From Nemertoderma westbladi (Eukaryota > Xenacoelomorpha > Nemertodermatida > Nemertodermatidae), in assembly GCA_032718475.1 (NCBI GenBank), contig JAUCBJ010005726.1, positions 1-40,035 of the forward strand: a stretch of DNA of 40,035 nt, given 5' to 3'. Below the pieces are notes generated by a model. The model saw only the letters and a list, made by a program, of their open reading frames with translations, was not told the DNA's origin and searched no databases. A program made the translations under genes and the position numbers. Shown here piece after piece: positions 29,015 to 39,958 of the stretch; position 1 is the first letter of the stretch, and each line of letters opens with the position of its first letter.

Positions 29015-31940
29015 CTAGCCACGCTTCGATGGGTCCCTCGGCTTGCTTCCCTCCTCACTCCGAGCATCACATAAGTCCCAAACCCTTCCGAAGAAAGGAA
29101 TGGGCCCTGTAACCTCGGTATGACTCGGGACACAAGCCTCTATCCCTCCACCATATCGTCTGGTTCCAGAAGATCGGCCCATTCCAGATTGGTTGTATCC
29201 ATTTTCCATCGGAACTAGCAGGAACTGCCGATCCTGGTTTCGACTCTCGGTGTCCGTGGGAATCATGGCCCCAGGATGGGGAATATAGTTCATTTCCCAA
29301 TCAGTTGCCATTCCGTCAGTTAACAAACCCAGGGTTGTCCAGGTATATATTGGAGTAGCTACGTTTGTATGGCTATTGGCCCGACTTCAGGGTGTGTGGC
29401 TTTGCGCATAAGCGCTTTGTAGGTGAAACGATATTGGTCGGGGCTATCGTATCGTCTCATTGCGAAGTTGCAAGGGTTGGTGGGGATGGTGAATATGCCG
29501 TGTCGGAGATCATAGCGCTCGTTTGTACCCGCTTTTTCCACTCTCCATTTGAGATTCGAATGGAGATTCGCGAGATACTCAAGTTCCTCGTATCGCCGTA
29601 TCTGTTGCGTTATTGGAAGGTCGGCCCAACACTCTCGGTTCTTTGAGGCCATAGCCTTCGAGTGGTGACCTCGCAGTGCCCAACTTTCGAACTGAGTGAG
29701 CATATCGGGGCAGCAGGCAGTGTTGTGTCCCTGGATTATGCATCACTAACAGAAAGGAACCATTCCCAACTTCACCCATGTACACGCGCCAGGGATTTTG
29801 ACCTCCGGTTTTTCCTTTTGATGGGGTTCCATGCCCGGAGGTTTGCAGAAGTTCTCCCTGTTGCCGCAAATGGTGCAATAGTGGCCGAGGGGAGGCGGTG
29901 CCAACGTGTTTAGTTTGCAGAATGTTCTGCGAACCATAGGGGCCTTCTGGGTGACCCTTTCCGTCATCTGTGTCTTATAGATCTTATTGAGTTGAGACAA
30001 CCGAGTTTCCTTGGCCTTGCAGATATTTCCTTATAAGGTTAGGTGAAGTTTAGGGGCCTTTCCCTTGCCTCCCTCCATGGGAAGTTGGAGGTTGGTGACC
30101 TCCTCCTCCCACTCGATTGGTTGGGTGACCGTCACCTGAAACTCGTTGAAGGTGGTTCGAATATCGATGGGGTTTATCGATTCCGTATAGTCTCTATTTG
30201 TACCAGTGCCATCAGCCGACTTTTCTGGTTGTGGGTAGACAAAGTTTGCGAGGACAACGGCGGGAGGGACCCAGGTATCATCCTCTCCGATGTCCGGTTT
30301 ATACTGGTGCGGTACCTTAGGCATATATCCTGGAACTGGAAAATTAACTTCAGAAATCCGTAGCATTCCGGGATATCATAGTAGATGTCGAGTTCTGGTA
30401 ATGCACTTATTCTCCATAGCTCCAGGCGATCGAAATTGGTGGGTATGTCGATCTCCAGTGCTTTCCACGGCAACTCCTGGGTTATAGTCCGCTGGATAGA
30501 GGTTATAGGATGCGTCTCTGGTTCCCACGGTGGCTCAACCTCTGGCCCACGAGTCCGTTTAGATGACTGGTGTAGGCCCACGCTCGTAGAGGGGAGGTTT
30601 TCCTCTTCTAATAAGATGTCGTGACGTCTCTTAGAAGATTGCGGTTCCCTCCTCGCCTCGTGTCGTCGAAGCTCTCACCGTGGGAGGCTCGGATAGCAGC
30701 TATACAGGTACGCACCGACCGCTGTACCACGAACCGTCCTTTGTCAGGATTTGACTTTGGGGCCGGTTTTATCAGGATGTATTTGGCTTGAGGCTGTTTA
30801 GGCCTATGCCCATGGACTGAATGTCTGACTGCGTCGTTTACTGCTGGTTCGTTATACAGTAGTTGTTGCGACGCTAATGCTACTTTGTTTTCCGCGATAT
30901 CCCAGATATTACTCCTGCTTTCCCGGACTGGTAGCACTTTCCACTGTGCTAAGGTTTCATAGCCCATGAAGCCGTGTAGGACGGAGGAAGCGAGGTGTTT
31001 ACGGGTCACGTTGTTTAGGATATCAAAGCGTTCAGGGTGTTTTAACACCATATCCCTAATGAATTGGAATATGATGCCGCCCAGTACTAGAATTTCAGTT
31101 TGTAAGTAATATGCTTGGTGATGTGTCATCATAGGATTTTACTCATGTTGTATATCTTCCAAAGGGACCGGAGTTCGTCTTCCCAGACGGTGTTCCCAGG
31201 AAGGTTGGCGGCTGTGGTATTTACGGCTGTATTTCTGTCTGACGGTGGCTGTTTTCCCCCCATAGTGAGGTTTCATGCCCCCCCCCCCCTCCCTAGGATA
31301 TATGCCATCATCCCTGTTCCAACTTTGTAGTCATCCGTGTTAATATCGTCATCCCGGGGGGCCGCTAAGTCAATCATTTCCTTGGGGGGAGACAGAACCT
31401 TTGCTAAAGTCTCGTAGGAGGTCCACGCCGATTCCTGAACCGATTTTTATTATCTGGCCGGTCATCAGTAGTCTGGTAACAGTTTCCGGTAGGCATTTTC
31501 TCCATATAATGTCCCGTTGGGTTTTTGAGAAGTCGAAGACTAGCATTTGCCCAGTAACTGGCGCACTAATCTGTACAAGGGAGGGTTGCGCCTCCTCTTG
31601 TTCCTCTACCAGGCCTATTACCCCAGACTCGGGAGCAAACTTTACTGTACCAATATACTGTTGTTGCATATCGACCTGTGGGGGACCACAGTATAGGTTA
31701 CATTGTCGGATTATGTCATTCTCCCTTTCGCGTTCCTGTTCCTTGAGGATTTTCCGTTTCCTTGTATCACTCGTTGTCTGTCTAGATGATTCTCATTATC
31801 ATATCACCAAATTCATCGACCTCATTCACCAAAAGGATTTCCAAAAGGATTTCTCTTTCCCCTCCTCGACCACTCGAGAAACACCACCCTTACCTGGTAA
31901 TCCGAGGGCCTTTAAATCTTTAGGACTGAAGCGACCATTC
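29015..31940 (-). pseudogene. Large broken ORF with 3'-5' exonuclease-like region and Cys/His clusters
   Basis: Likely one decayed protein read from an ATG near 31940 (MNGRFSPKDLKALGLPGKGG). A segment at about 31670-31100 has the order of a DEDDy exonuclease (WRN/EXD type): GLVEEQEEAQPSLVQIS (exo I zone, first Asp not conserved), GSGIGVDLLRDF (exo II-like), DDYKVGTGMMAYILGR, then QAYYLQTEILVLGGII (exo III-like). A 174-residue helical part (31132-30608) and a Pro/Glu-rich part (30581-30031) follow, then HYCTICGNRENFC and a C-x2-C-x4-H-x4-C knuckle, and a C-terminal region to 29015. Stops lie at about 30031, 29746 and 29743; frame shifts near 31800, 31380, the C-tract 31278-31289, 30600 and 30366. 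Family unknown. It lies just downstream of the second BEL integrase on the same strand. Confidence 0.4.
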
Positions 31941-32537
31941 ATTCTTATCCATGCTTATAATTTCCATTCTACTATTTGATTTGCTGGGCAATGGGTAATT
32001 GCAGGCTTTATTTGACAGGTCGGGTGTCAGTTCTTTTAATATCCCGTTAAGTTCGTTTATAATCTGCAGGGCCTCCTCACTTTATTCTCTTGAGGCCTCC
32101 ATATTACATTCACAGGGGTAACACTTAACCGTATAATGGCCCCTCTCTCCCTCCTATAGCGTAGTATTCCAAAGCTAGGCAAATAATGACTCAAACCTCA
32201 CTAAGTACCTAACGGTACTGTAAGAATTGGCCAACCCGTCAGCTATTGAAATAAAAATGCAAAAAAGGGGCCTAACAGATTGGCATGCATTAGATTATCC
32301 ATACAATTAATATACATCTAATAGAAGCAACCATTGAAATGTCTTTGTAACATTTACCGTAGGTTTGTTATAAGGCATATAGCAAGGAGAATCCACATGG
32401 AGACAACCTCTGATTGGCTGGATGCCTGTTGTTGAGATGTTAATATTCCTTCTCCTTCTGCGTTTCTATTGGTTTCTTTAGATTCAGTGTTCCCTGCATG
32501 TAATATCCCTGGTAAATTACTTAGCGGCGGAGTATCA
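31941..32537. other. Non-coding stretch
   Basis: About 600 bp without supported ORF between the exonuclease-like frame and the second BEL integrase stop. Confidence 0.45.
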
Positions 32538-34052
32538 TTACTTAATTATCAAATTACTTAGGGGGGGAGTATCTTCTCCCCCACCGCTGCATTCACCAAA
32601 GTCAAGTTCTAATCGGGAGATTTTGTTTATCAGTCTGCATAATTTTGAATAGCTTGACCAGGTAATTACTGTATGAACTAAGCCATCTTCGCTAGTAACA
32701 ACATCTTTAATTCGACCCATTCTCCATTGGCAGCGTTTAGTATCTGGATCTACCAGTAATATAATGTCTCCTATTTTGCAGTTCTTGTCCGGCCGTAACC
32801 ATTTTTGTCGGTTGATAAGAGTTTGCATGTCTCCATTTCTCCCAAAAAACTCCAGTTAAATACTGACATATTTCTCATTGTTTCTTTGAATACAGGTACA
32901 CTTTGTCGCTGAACATCTCAGAAGGATATCCCAGCTGATGGCGTCTCAACAACAACTGGTTTGGAGTTAACACATCACATGAGTTGATGTCATCGTTCAT
33001 TGGACAAAGGGGTCTCGAGTATATCAACAGTTCTACTTCCACCAACATAGTTCCGAAGGTTTCTTCAGCGATCACTTGATGGTGTAAGTTTCTGTCTGTG
33101 GTTATACTCCGTAGAATTTCTCATTTCGAAGACGCTGATCACGATAAAACATGTCAAGCTTTCTGGCAAATTTAAATTTTCTGGCAATGCATCAATCATT
33201 TTTGGTGCTATTTTCTGATTTTGGCCCCCCAGGACGAAAAGTACAAGTAAAAAATTCTCAAACTAAACATTTTGTATTTGATTTGATAATTCTGAACGTA
33301 TGGGTTTTCTTGGTCGCGGATCACGATAAAAGTAGTGCAGTAGTATTTGTATCAGAGAAAGTAGTATTTCTGAACGCCTAATTAGGCGTTCAGTTATTCC
33401 ATTTTGGTGACTCCCTTTGTGTGCTGACCATTCCCAGGCTACTTCCGGTCGGAATTCTTCTGGGATGCCCATTTGCTTTGCCCTGGTCACCATATTATGT
33501 AACTGGCTTTGTGCGCCTGTGAAATGAGTTGAATCACTGATCCGAATATAATATCGAAACATTTCTATATTGGCAGATAAATCTCCTTAGTACTAGAATC
33601 AATGCGATGGCTGAATAATCCGCCGCTAAATCCAGCGCCATAGCGCGACATAGGAAATACGTGAATACCACTCCATTTCGTTTGACTTCCACCCTGCCGC
33701 GCATTAACGTTATGGGTCCAAACAGATCCACTCCACAGTAGGTGAATGGTAGGTCGTACATCTGGGTCCTGTTCCATGGTAGCGGGGCCATTAATTGTGA
33801 GCCCACTCTACCCTACCCCATTTCCTTTTGGCATTTAATGCAGGTGCATATCACTTGTTTCACATTATATCTTAACTTGAAAATCCAGAAACGTCTTCGC
33901 ACCTTATGCATGGTGTTGTCAAATCCCTGATGGGCGATATCCTGACGTGCCACTCTGATTATAGCTGTTCTAATCTGCGACTCATTTGGTAACAGTATGG
34001 GAAACTTCTCATTATAATCCAGTTCCGTATATAGGAAACGTGTATTGCATCT
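32538..34052 (-). pseudogene. Second BEL/Pao integrase (broken), main part
   Basis: From the amino end at 34052: the integrase zinc domain (RQDIAHQGFDNTMHKVRRRF, then ICTCIKCQ: HHCC), a TAG near 33818, the catalytic core (YCGVDLFGPITL with the first Asp, VEVKRNGVVFTYF, ILYSD with the second Asp), SAHKGSHQNGITERL with the catalytic Glu, then EVELLIYSRPLC with VLTPNQLLL, and a DUF5641-type end (KIGDIILLVDPD, WRMGRIKDV). Frames change near 33550 and again around a segment at 33130-33335 bounded by direct ttttatcgtgatc repeats. Its upstream codons continue beyond the Gypsy insertion at 39089. It is clearly different from the 10564-18391 element. Confidence 0.85.
33371..33392. repeat. 22-bp perfect palindrome over the integrase catalytic Glu
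   Basis: tgaacgcctaa followed directly by its exact complement ttaggcgttca. On the minus strand it encodes TERLIRRS, including the catalytic Glu of the DDE core. Confidence 0.9.
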
Positions 34053-34265
34053 TGTGATGGCCTGGATATTTAGTAGGTAGGCCTACAGGCACAGCGGTTA
34101 CCGGTACCAGACTAAGATGGTGATGGGAAAGTGGTTGGCCCTGGAGGCCTAAAGGCTAATACTGCTGTACTGTGGTAATTGACACCCATACATATATAAT
34201 ATATAATAAATATATATTAGTTGACTTTATTATTTATATGGAGCCGCACACACAAGTTCATAACA
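34053..34265 (+). repeat. Gypsy 5' LTR
   Basis: Starts TGTGATGG and ends CATAACA. Holds a TA-rich stretch (tatataatatataataaata, about 34191-34213) that could serve as TATA box, and a GTAGGCCTAC palindrome near the left end. Identical to 38876-39088. Confidence 0.95.
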
Positions 34266-34277
34266 TGGCGCAGTGAC
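34266..34277 (+). promoter_or_regulatory. Primer binding site
   Basis: tggcgcagtgac directly follows the LTR. The first nine bases complement the 3' end of animal tRNA-Ser species ending ACTGCG-CCA. Match to tRNA-Ser is from memory of that tRNA. Confidence 0.6.
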
Positions 34278-34287
34278 TAAAACTTCA

Positions 34288-36426
34288 ATGATGAACGACC
34301 CGCCGAATTTTAATGACACGCTGGAACTTCACCCGGACCAACTTGATGATATTCCTCGATCAGATCTAATGATCCACTGCGACAATCTAGGAGTCAAATA
34401 CACGACGAAAACGTCTACAGTAACCCTTAGAATAAAACTCGCACGGGCGCTGCAAGAGGATAGCGACGAGATTAAAACTCCGGGAGAAACAGCCAGTGGT
34501 TATAACTTCGATGTGGGGGCTCTTATAAAATACCTCGTTGATCGCGATGACGCCCGCCAGGCCGATGAAGAGCGACGACGAATGGATGAAGAACACCGCC
34601 GCTCTGTAGAAATGGAGCATCTACTAACTATTGCTCAAGGAGGGAATCGCCACAGCGAACCCCACGAGCAGAGGAACATTCCCACTGGTGCAAAACTTCA
34701 GGTACGTTCCCCGGACGTTTTAGACGTACTGATGAAGTATCGCCAATTCAAACATTGGGAAACTTCGTGGCTAAACTATGTGCAAATAACTAACTTGGCC
34801 AGTAAACCCCGTCAGGACCATGTGGCCGCTCTCTTTTCGTACTGCCACCCAGATTTTTTAAACCGAATCCAATACACCATGGGGATTCCCCGGGACACAG
34901 AAAAAACAATGGATGAAATCCTAAGTGAAATCCGTGCGTATCTGAGGGAAGAACAAAATCTTACCGTTGACAGGTACGAGCTGGTTCGCCAAAAACAGCA
35001 AGAAGGGCAGGATTTCGAAGAATTCTATATCCGCCTTCGTGAGTTAGCGGATGATGCCATGGTAGAGTCCACGACAATAGACGATTGGATAATGACCCTT
35101 CTTGCATGTGGCCTCAGAGACGATGAAACCCGGCGGGAAATATTCAGTAAAAAACCTGCCCTATCCCTCACTGAAACCGTGGACTTCTGTCGCAACCGCG
35201 AACTTGCCACCAAGGAAGGACAGCGGCTCAAACATGAGGTTAAAGCTGTGCAACAATATTCCCAAGGTGGACAACAACGCGGGCGCTCTAAAAGTCGCTA
35301 CAGACAACAGAAGGAAGGGAGAAATTATAGCAGAAACCCTTCAAACTCCCAAAACCGAAAACCGGTGCCCAAAGATAAAGGTATGTGTTATCGGTGCGGT
35401 GGCCATTGGCCACATGACAACCAAAACCCCTGCCTAGCCGAAGGTATAAAATGTCTTAACTGTGGCAAGAAAGGGCATCTAAGTAAATGCTGCCAATCAA
35501 ACAAGGTGAAACCCAAAGTTTCTGGCGCCATAATGATCGCTGAAATTGGAGATAATAAAATGCATAATAAACCTTTTATTCAAATAAAATTCCATCTTGT
35601 TGGTGGGGACTTCCTGGGGAATAAAGTTTGCATCGCCGACACAGGTGCGCAAGTAACAGCAGCCGGTATAGCAGTTCTACACGACTGGCGACTTACACAA
35701 CACGACCTCGAGGATCCAGACGCTCCACTGTCAGCCGCCAATGGCAAACCTATCCAATGTATAGGTCAACTTAAACTCAAACAAACACTGGGGAATAATG
35801 AATTTACTGACTGGGTTTATATATGCCCTGGAATCAACCACGGTGAAATATATTTATCTCTTCCTTCATGCAAAGGCCTGGGTATTGTACATGAACGATT
35901 TCCCACGCCAGTCCACCAACTCAGTGGGATTGAGCCTTCATCTGAGCAAGAGGTGGATGATAATACCTCAAGGAAAGGGATAAACTCCGAGAAGGAAAAA
36001 GAAAAACTTCTCAGCGAGTTTGCCGATGTATTCTTCAGTGAGGGTGACCGGTTGAAAACCATGACCGGCCCACCTATGGAGATTAAGCTGGTCGACAATG
36101 CAAAACCGTTCAAATTATACACCCACCGTTCAATTCCGTATGCCTATCGCGATAAAGCGAAGGAAGCTATTGACGGAATGCTCGCCAATGGTATAATTGA
36201 ACGTATCGGCGATCGATCGACCGACTGGGTTCACCCAATGGTTATATGCCCCAAGCCAAACCGCCCTGGCGAAATCCGTGTAACCATTGACCTAACTAAA
36301 CTGAACCACCAAGTAAAGCGACCAGTCCACAATAGCCGCTCACCTTGGGATATAATTTCCAACAGAAACCCGAACTCCAACCTGTTTACATCTTTGGCTA
36401 CTGGCAGATTAAGTTGGCTGAGTTGA
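34288..36426 (+). pseudogene. Gypsy gag-protease-RT N-terminus
   Basis: The likely start is the ATG pair at 34288/34291 (MMNDPPNF); the frame is open a little upstream without an ATG. Residue numbers below count from 34273. Gag capsid-like helices span about residues 140-330 (LRDDETRREIFSK, RNRELATKEGQ), then a basic stretch and two CCHC-like clusters (C372-x2-C375 in CYRCGGHWPHD, then CLNCGKKGHLSKCC). Protease has ADTGAQVTAAG (catalytic D at 456). RT begins near residue 610 with NGIIERI, WVHPMVICPKP and VTIDLTKLN. At about 36393-36400 the frame is lost, and residues normally carrying the motif A catalytic Asp before GYWQI are missing. Confidence 0.9.
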
Positions 36427-37090
36427 GCCGAGATCTCACAACATTTATAACACCGTGGGGGTGTTTTCGGTATTGTAGAGCCCCCATGGGCCTAATAAGT
36501 ACTGGAGATTCATACAACTACCGTGGGGACATGGCGTTACTGGGACTAGAAAATGTGCACAAAATTGTGGATGATATCCTCATAGAAAGCAGTGATATCA
36601 ACCAGCACATATCCCATGTTCGGGCAGTCCTGCAACGTTGTCGAGAAAACTCCATTACACTTCACCCTGACAAATTTAATTTCGCGCAGCCGAGAATTAA
36701 ATTCGCCGGTTTAATAATATCCGGACAGGGGACCGAGGCTGATCCAGAAAAAGTTCGGGGGATACAGGAGTATGATACTCCTCAAAATATAACTGATCTC
36801 CGAAGCTTCATGGGCTTGACAAATCAGCTTGGTTACTTCTCGGGGGATGTAAGTGCAGCAGCATTTCCACTCCGTGAACTACTCAGGACTCGAAATGAGT
36901 TCGTATGGACTCCCGACCATGACGATGCGTTCCAAAAGGTCAAGCAGACGCTGCTTCGACCACCCATCCTTGCTCCGTTTGACCCCAAGTGTGAGACACG
37001 CCTTGAAACAGACGCCAGCCGATTGAATGGCTTAGGCTATGATCTGTTGCAACGGCATGGGGAGGAGTTTAAACTGGTGGCATGCGCAGT
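36390..37090 (+). pseudogene. Gypsy RT palm/thumb to RNase H start
   Basis: In a new frame: [39 protein letters not shown] (VDD catalytic pair), then the thumb/connection [33 protein letters not shown] and the RNase H start [15 protein letters not shown] (first catalytic Asp). The frame breaks again near 37085-37090. Confidence 0.9.
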
Positions 37091-38116
37091 CGTTTCCTCA
37101 CAGACTGTGAGACAAGGTGGGCGACCATCGAATTAGAATGTGCTGCCATAAAATATGGAATGAATAAATGCCGTCTGTACTTGGCGGGACTTCCGACTTT
37201 TACAGTCGTGACTGATCACCAACCATTGGTTCGCATATTCAATGTCTATACGCTAGATCAAGTCGAGAACTCAAAGATCCAGCGAATAAAGAGTGATTTA
37301 CAATCCCGATATCAGTTCCGTTTGGAGTGGATACCAGGGAAGTCCCATAGGATAGCTGATGGACTGAGCAGGAAACCCGTAGACGACCCAGACTCTCAGG
37401 AAAAATATGAATCTGAGACTACTCACATGCTCACTTCAATAATTGCCGAACTAGGTGATGACTCAGAGGAAAAAACTCAAGAACTCAATGCCAATATGGA
37501 TGACCCATTTATAAGGGAACTCAGGGAAGTGGCACTCGCTGATTCCGAATACCAGGAGTTGGTTCGAGAGATCGTTGGTGGCTTTGCATCGATCAAAAAG
37601 GCGTCACAATCAGTTCAGGAATACAAATCAATGAGAAATTCATTATCAGTTTACCGGGATCTCGCTATGTACAATGACAGACTGGTTATCCCAAAGGGGT
37701 CTCGGAGAAATGTTCTTTTACGACTGCACGCACCCCACTCTGGAATTACGCGAACAAAACAGCGTGCCCGTCAAACTGTCTACTGGCCTGGAATTGGCCA
37801 TGAAATTGAGCGAATGACTCGTGAGTGCAACGCCTGTCAAGAACGGTTGCCAAGTCTTCCCAAAGAAACTTTAAAACCAGATGACTTACCAGAACGTCCC
37901 TTCCAATGCGCTTCTGCCGACTTATTTGAAGTACGTAGTCGGCACTTTCTAGCCTATACAGACCGCTTGTCTGGGTATCCATGTGTAAATGAATGGGCTA
38001 GAGACCCTTCATCCAAACAAGTCACTGCCGCTTTGCTGCGGCATTTCGTAGACCTCGGCATCCCCAATAGACTGCGTAACGGATGGAGGACCCCAATTCG
38101 ACTCGCATTATTCTAG
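37082..38116 (+). pseudogene. Gypsy RNase H to integrase
   Basis: RNase H core ([36 protein letters not shown]), an acidic connection, then the integrase H2C2 zinc domain (LRLHAPHSGI, TYWPGI-like YWPGIG, CNACQ) and core start (CASADLFEV with the first Asp; YTDRLSGYP). It ends where an extra base near 38079-38082 shifts the frame within the second-Asp motif. Confidence 0.9.
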
Positions 38117-38804
38117 AACATTTTACAACCACTGGGGAGTAAACTGGGAGCCAAGTACGCCCCATTACCCCACCAGCAATGGCCACGCAGAGGCATCAGT
38201 TAAACGATTAAAGGCTCTGCTTATTAAATGTAAACAACCGGACATAAATTCTGAGGAATTCAACGAAGGCTTGATGGAAATCCGAAATTCACCAAGAGCA
38301 AATAACATTTCTCCAAGTGAAATCGTTTTTGGGCGTCTCCTCCGTACGCGACTACCTGCTCACCATTCTAAATACTCACAAGTGTGGAAAGATAAAGCTG
38401 ATTTGACCGATCAAGCGGCTGCAAACGTTCGTCAGAAAGCGGAGCAATATTACAACCAATCAGCACACGACCTTCCACCCCTCAAGATCGGAGAAGAAAC
38501 GAGGATTCAAGACCCAAAATCAAAGCGCTGGACTCATATTGGAACTGTAGTCGGGGTAGGAAGAAATCGTGACTACAGGGTGAAGTTGCCTTCTGGGCGC
38601 ACATGGTGGCGGAATCGCCGCTTTCTACAGAAATATCACGCCGCTACTGACACAGAACCCAACAAGTCTGGTTCAGAAACCAACAAGTGTAATCACGGGA
38701 CTGAAAACTTTGAAACTGAAAGTAATTCAGCTCTTCCTAGACGTAGCGATCGCCTCAGGGAGAAACACGTTAAATTCTCAAACTTTATCACTTTCTCGGA
38801 GTAA
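38080..38804 (+). pseudogene. Gypsy integrase C-terminal part
   Basis: Continues the integrase in another frame: FYNHWGVNWEPSTPHYP, SNGHAEASVKRL with the catalytic Glu, SPSEIVFGRLLRT, and a basic C-terminal region (SKRWTHIGTVVGVGRNRDY, WWRNRRFLQKY). Stop at 38802-38804. The C-terminal tail is Ser/Asn/Glu-rich; no chromodomain recognised. Confidence 0.88.
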
Positions 38805-38875
38805 CAAACTCAACATACTTAAAAGTAACTTTTGAAGTAATAAAAAGTAACTTTTGAAGTAATAAAAAGGGGAGT
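38805..38875 (+). promoter_or_regulatory. Gypsy polypurine tract region
   Basis: aaaaaggggagt immediately precedes the 3' LTR and should prime plus-strand DNA synthesis. Just upstream, aaaagtaacttttgaagtaat occurs twice in tandem. Confidence 0.8.
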
Positions 38876-39088
38876 TGTGATGGCCTGGATATTTAGTAGG
38901 TAGGCCTACAGGCACAGCGGTTACCGGTACCAGACTAAGATGGTGATGGGAAAGTGGTTGGCCCTGGAGGCCTAAAGGCTAATACTGCTGTACTGTGGTA
39001 ATTGACACCCATACATATATAATATATAATAAATATATATTAGTTGACTTTATTATTTATATGGAGCCGCACACACAAGTTCATAACA
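38876..39088 (+). repeat. Gypsy 3' LTR
   Basis: Identical to the 5' LTR base for base as far as I can read; followed by the catct target duplication. Confidence 0.95.
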
Positions 39089-39228
39089 CATCTTATGACT
39101 CCAAGGGGGTCGAGAAACAGACATAGCTTCATTATTCTTAACAATCTGGATGTTCTTTTCTAAATCAGTTATAGTCGTCGCAAAATGTTTAGCTTGTAGG
39201 TGTTTCATATGACGGTGAAAGCCATTTC
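39089..39228 (-). pseudogene. Second BEL/Pao element, pre-integrase codons
   Basis: On the minus strand it carries KHLQAKHFATTITDLEKNI and ends in a GVIRC block at the Gypsy junction. Counting one copy of the 5-bp target duplication, the same frame resumes at 34052 with NTRFLYTELDY. This is the usual BEL linker just before the integrase zinc domain. A 1-nt offset in the ccccc run near 39105 separates two parts. Confidence 0.7.
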
Positions 39229-39397
39229 TTTATAATCTACTTTGATTGGTTGGAATTTGGAGATTATTTCTCTAGGTGGCAGTAAATAGAATATCTTCTT
39301 TGGTGTCGATTATTTATTTTGCAGAACAAATACGTAGTTAACACTTATTTATAGTTGTAACATACTATTTGTGCATAGATTATATTAATTTGCCATC

Positions 39398-39958
39398 ATG
39401 TCCAAGTCAGATATTGACACTGAACCTTTTGCTTACCACCCATCGGTAACAGCTGTCCCCCATACGGACATTCCCCCCTCTGTTGAGCAGGTTGCACTGC
39501 CAGTCCGCAGTAAGAAATCTTGGTACAGGTCCCGCATCAGGCAATTTACTGGAGGGACTGTAGACAATTTGAATGTAGATCCACCCATAGTTAGTGTTGT
39601 CCAAACTAGAGTGAATTCACCATCACTACTAGTAATGAACACATCCCCCATTATGTTTTCCCCCTCACCTAACAGCAACGAGGAATTGCACCCCCCTATT
39701 AGCAACACCCTTTCGCAGGATATTGCAGATGAAACAATTCCTGTTCACCCACACGCAAGACTAGCTTACTAGCTAGAGGAGATTGACATTTACCGGGAGA
39801 AAGTAGCAACTGGAACTATAGCTTCTGAACAGGAGTTTTATGGGGAAGAACTACATTACCTAATAAACTTAATAATAACCACCCGGATCTCCATAATTAG
39901 GTTTAATGATATGGTGTTAAGCGATCCAACTTGGTCCGACGCAATCTCTTACTGTTGA
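39398..39958 (+). pseudogene. Unassigned plus-strand ORF with one internal TAG
   Basis: ATG at 39398 (MSKSDIDTEPFAYHP) opens 124 codons to a TAG at 39770-39772. The same frame then continues for 61 codons (LEEIDIYREKVATGTI, EELHYLINLIITTRISI) to a TGA at 39956. The first part is Pro/Ser/Thr-rich with a basic patch (RSKKSWYRSRIRQ); the second looks helical. It resembles in general composition the 228-aa upstream ORF of the BEL element (disordered N-terminus, helical C-terminus) but I see no clear sequence match. A gag-like protein of an element extending past the window is possible. Confidence 0.4.

Larger units (their letters stand above)
34053..39088 (+). mobile_element. Gypsy (Metaviridae-type) LTR retrotransposon, nearly complete
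   Basis: 5036 bp with two identical 213-bp LTRs, TGTGATGG...CATAACA, and a 5-bp target duplication (catct at 34048-34052 and 39089-39093). Internal order: PBS, gag with zinc knuckles, protease, RT, RNase H, integrase, polypurine tract. Integrase after RNase H is the Gypsy order. It inserted into the second BEL integrase gene in the opposite orientation. Three coding breaks make this copy inactive despite the identical LTRs. Confidence 0.95.

Noticed and set aside
8815-39228. Envelope-like gene in either BEL element or the Gypsy
   Set aside because: No ORF with a signal peptide, surface domain and transmembrane anchor is visible downstream of any integrase.
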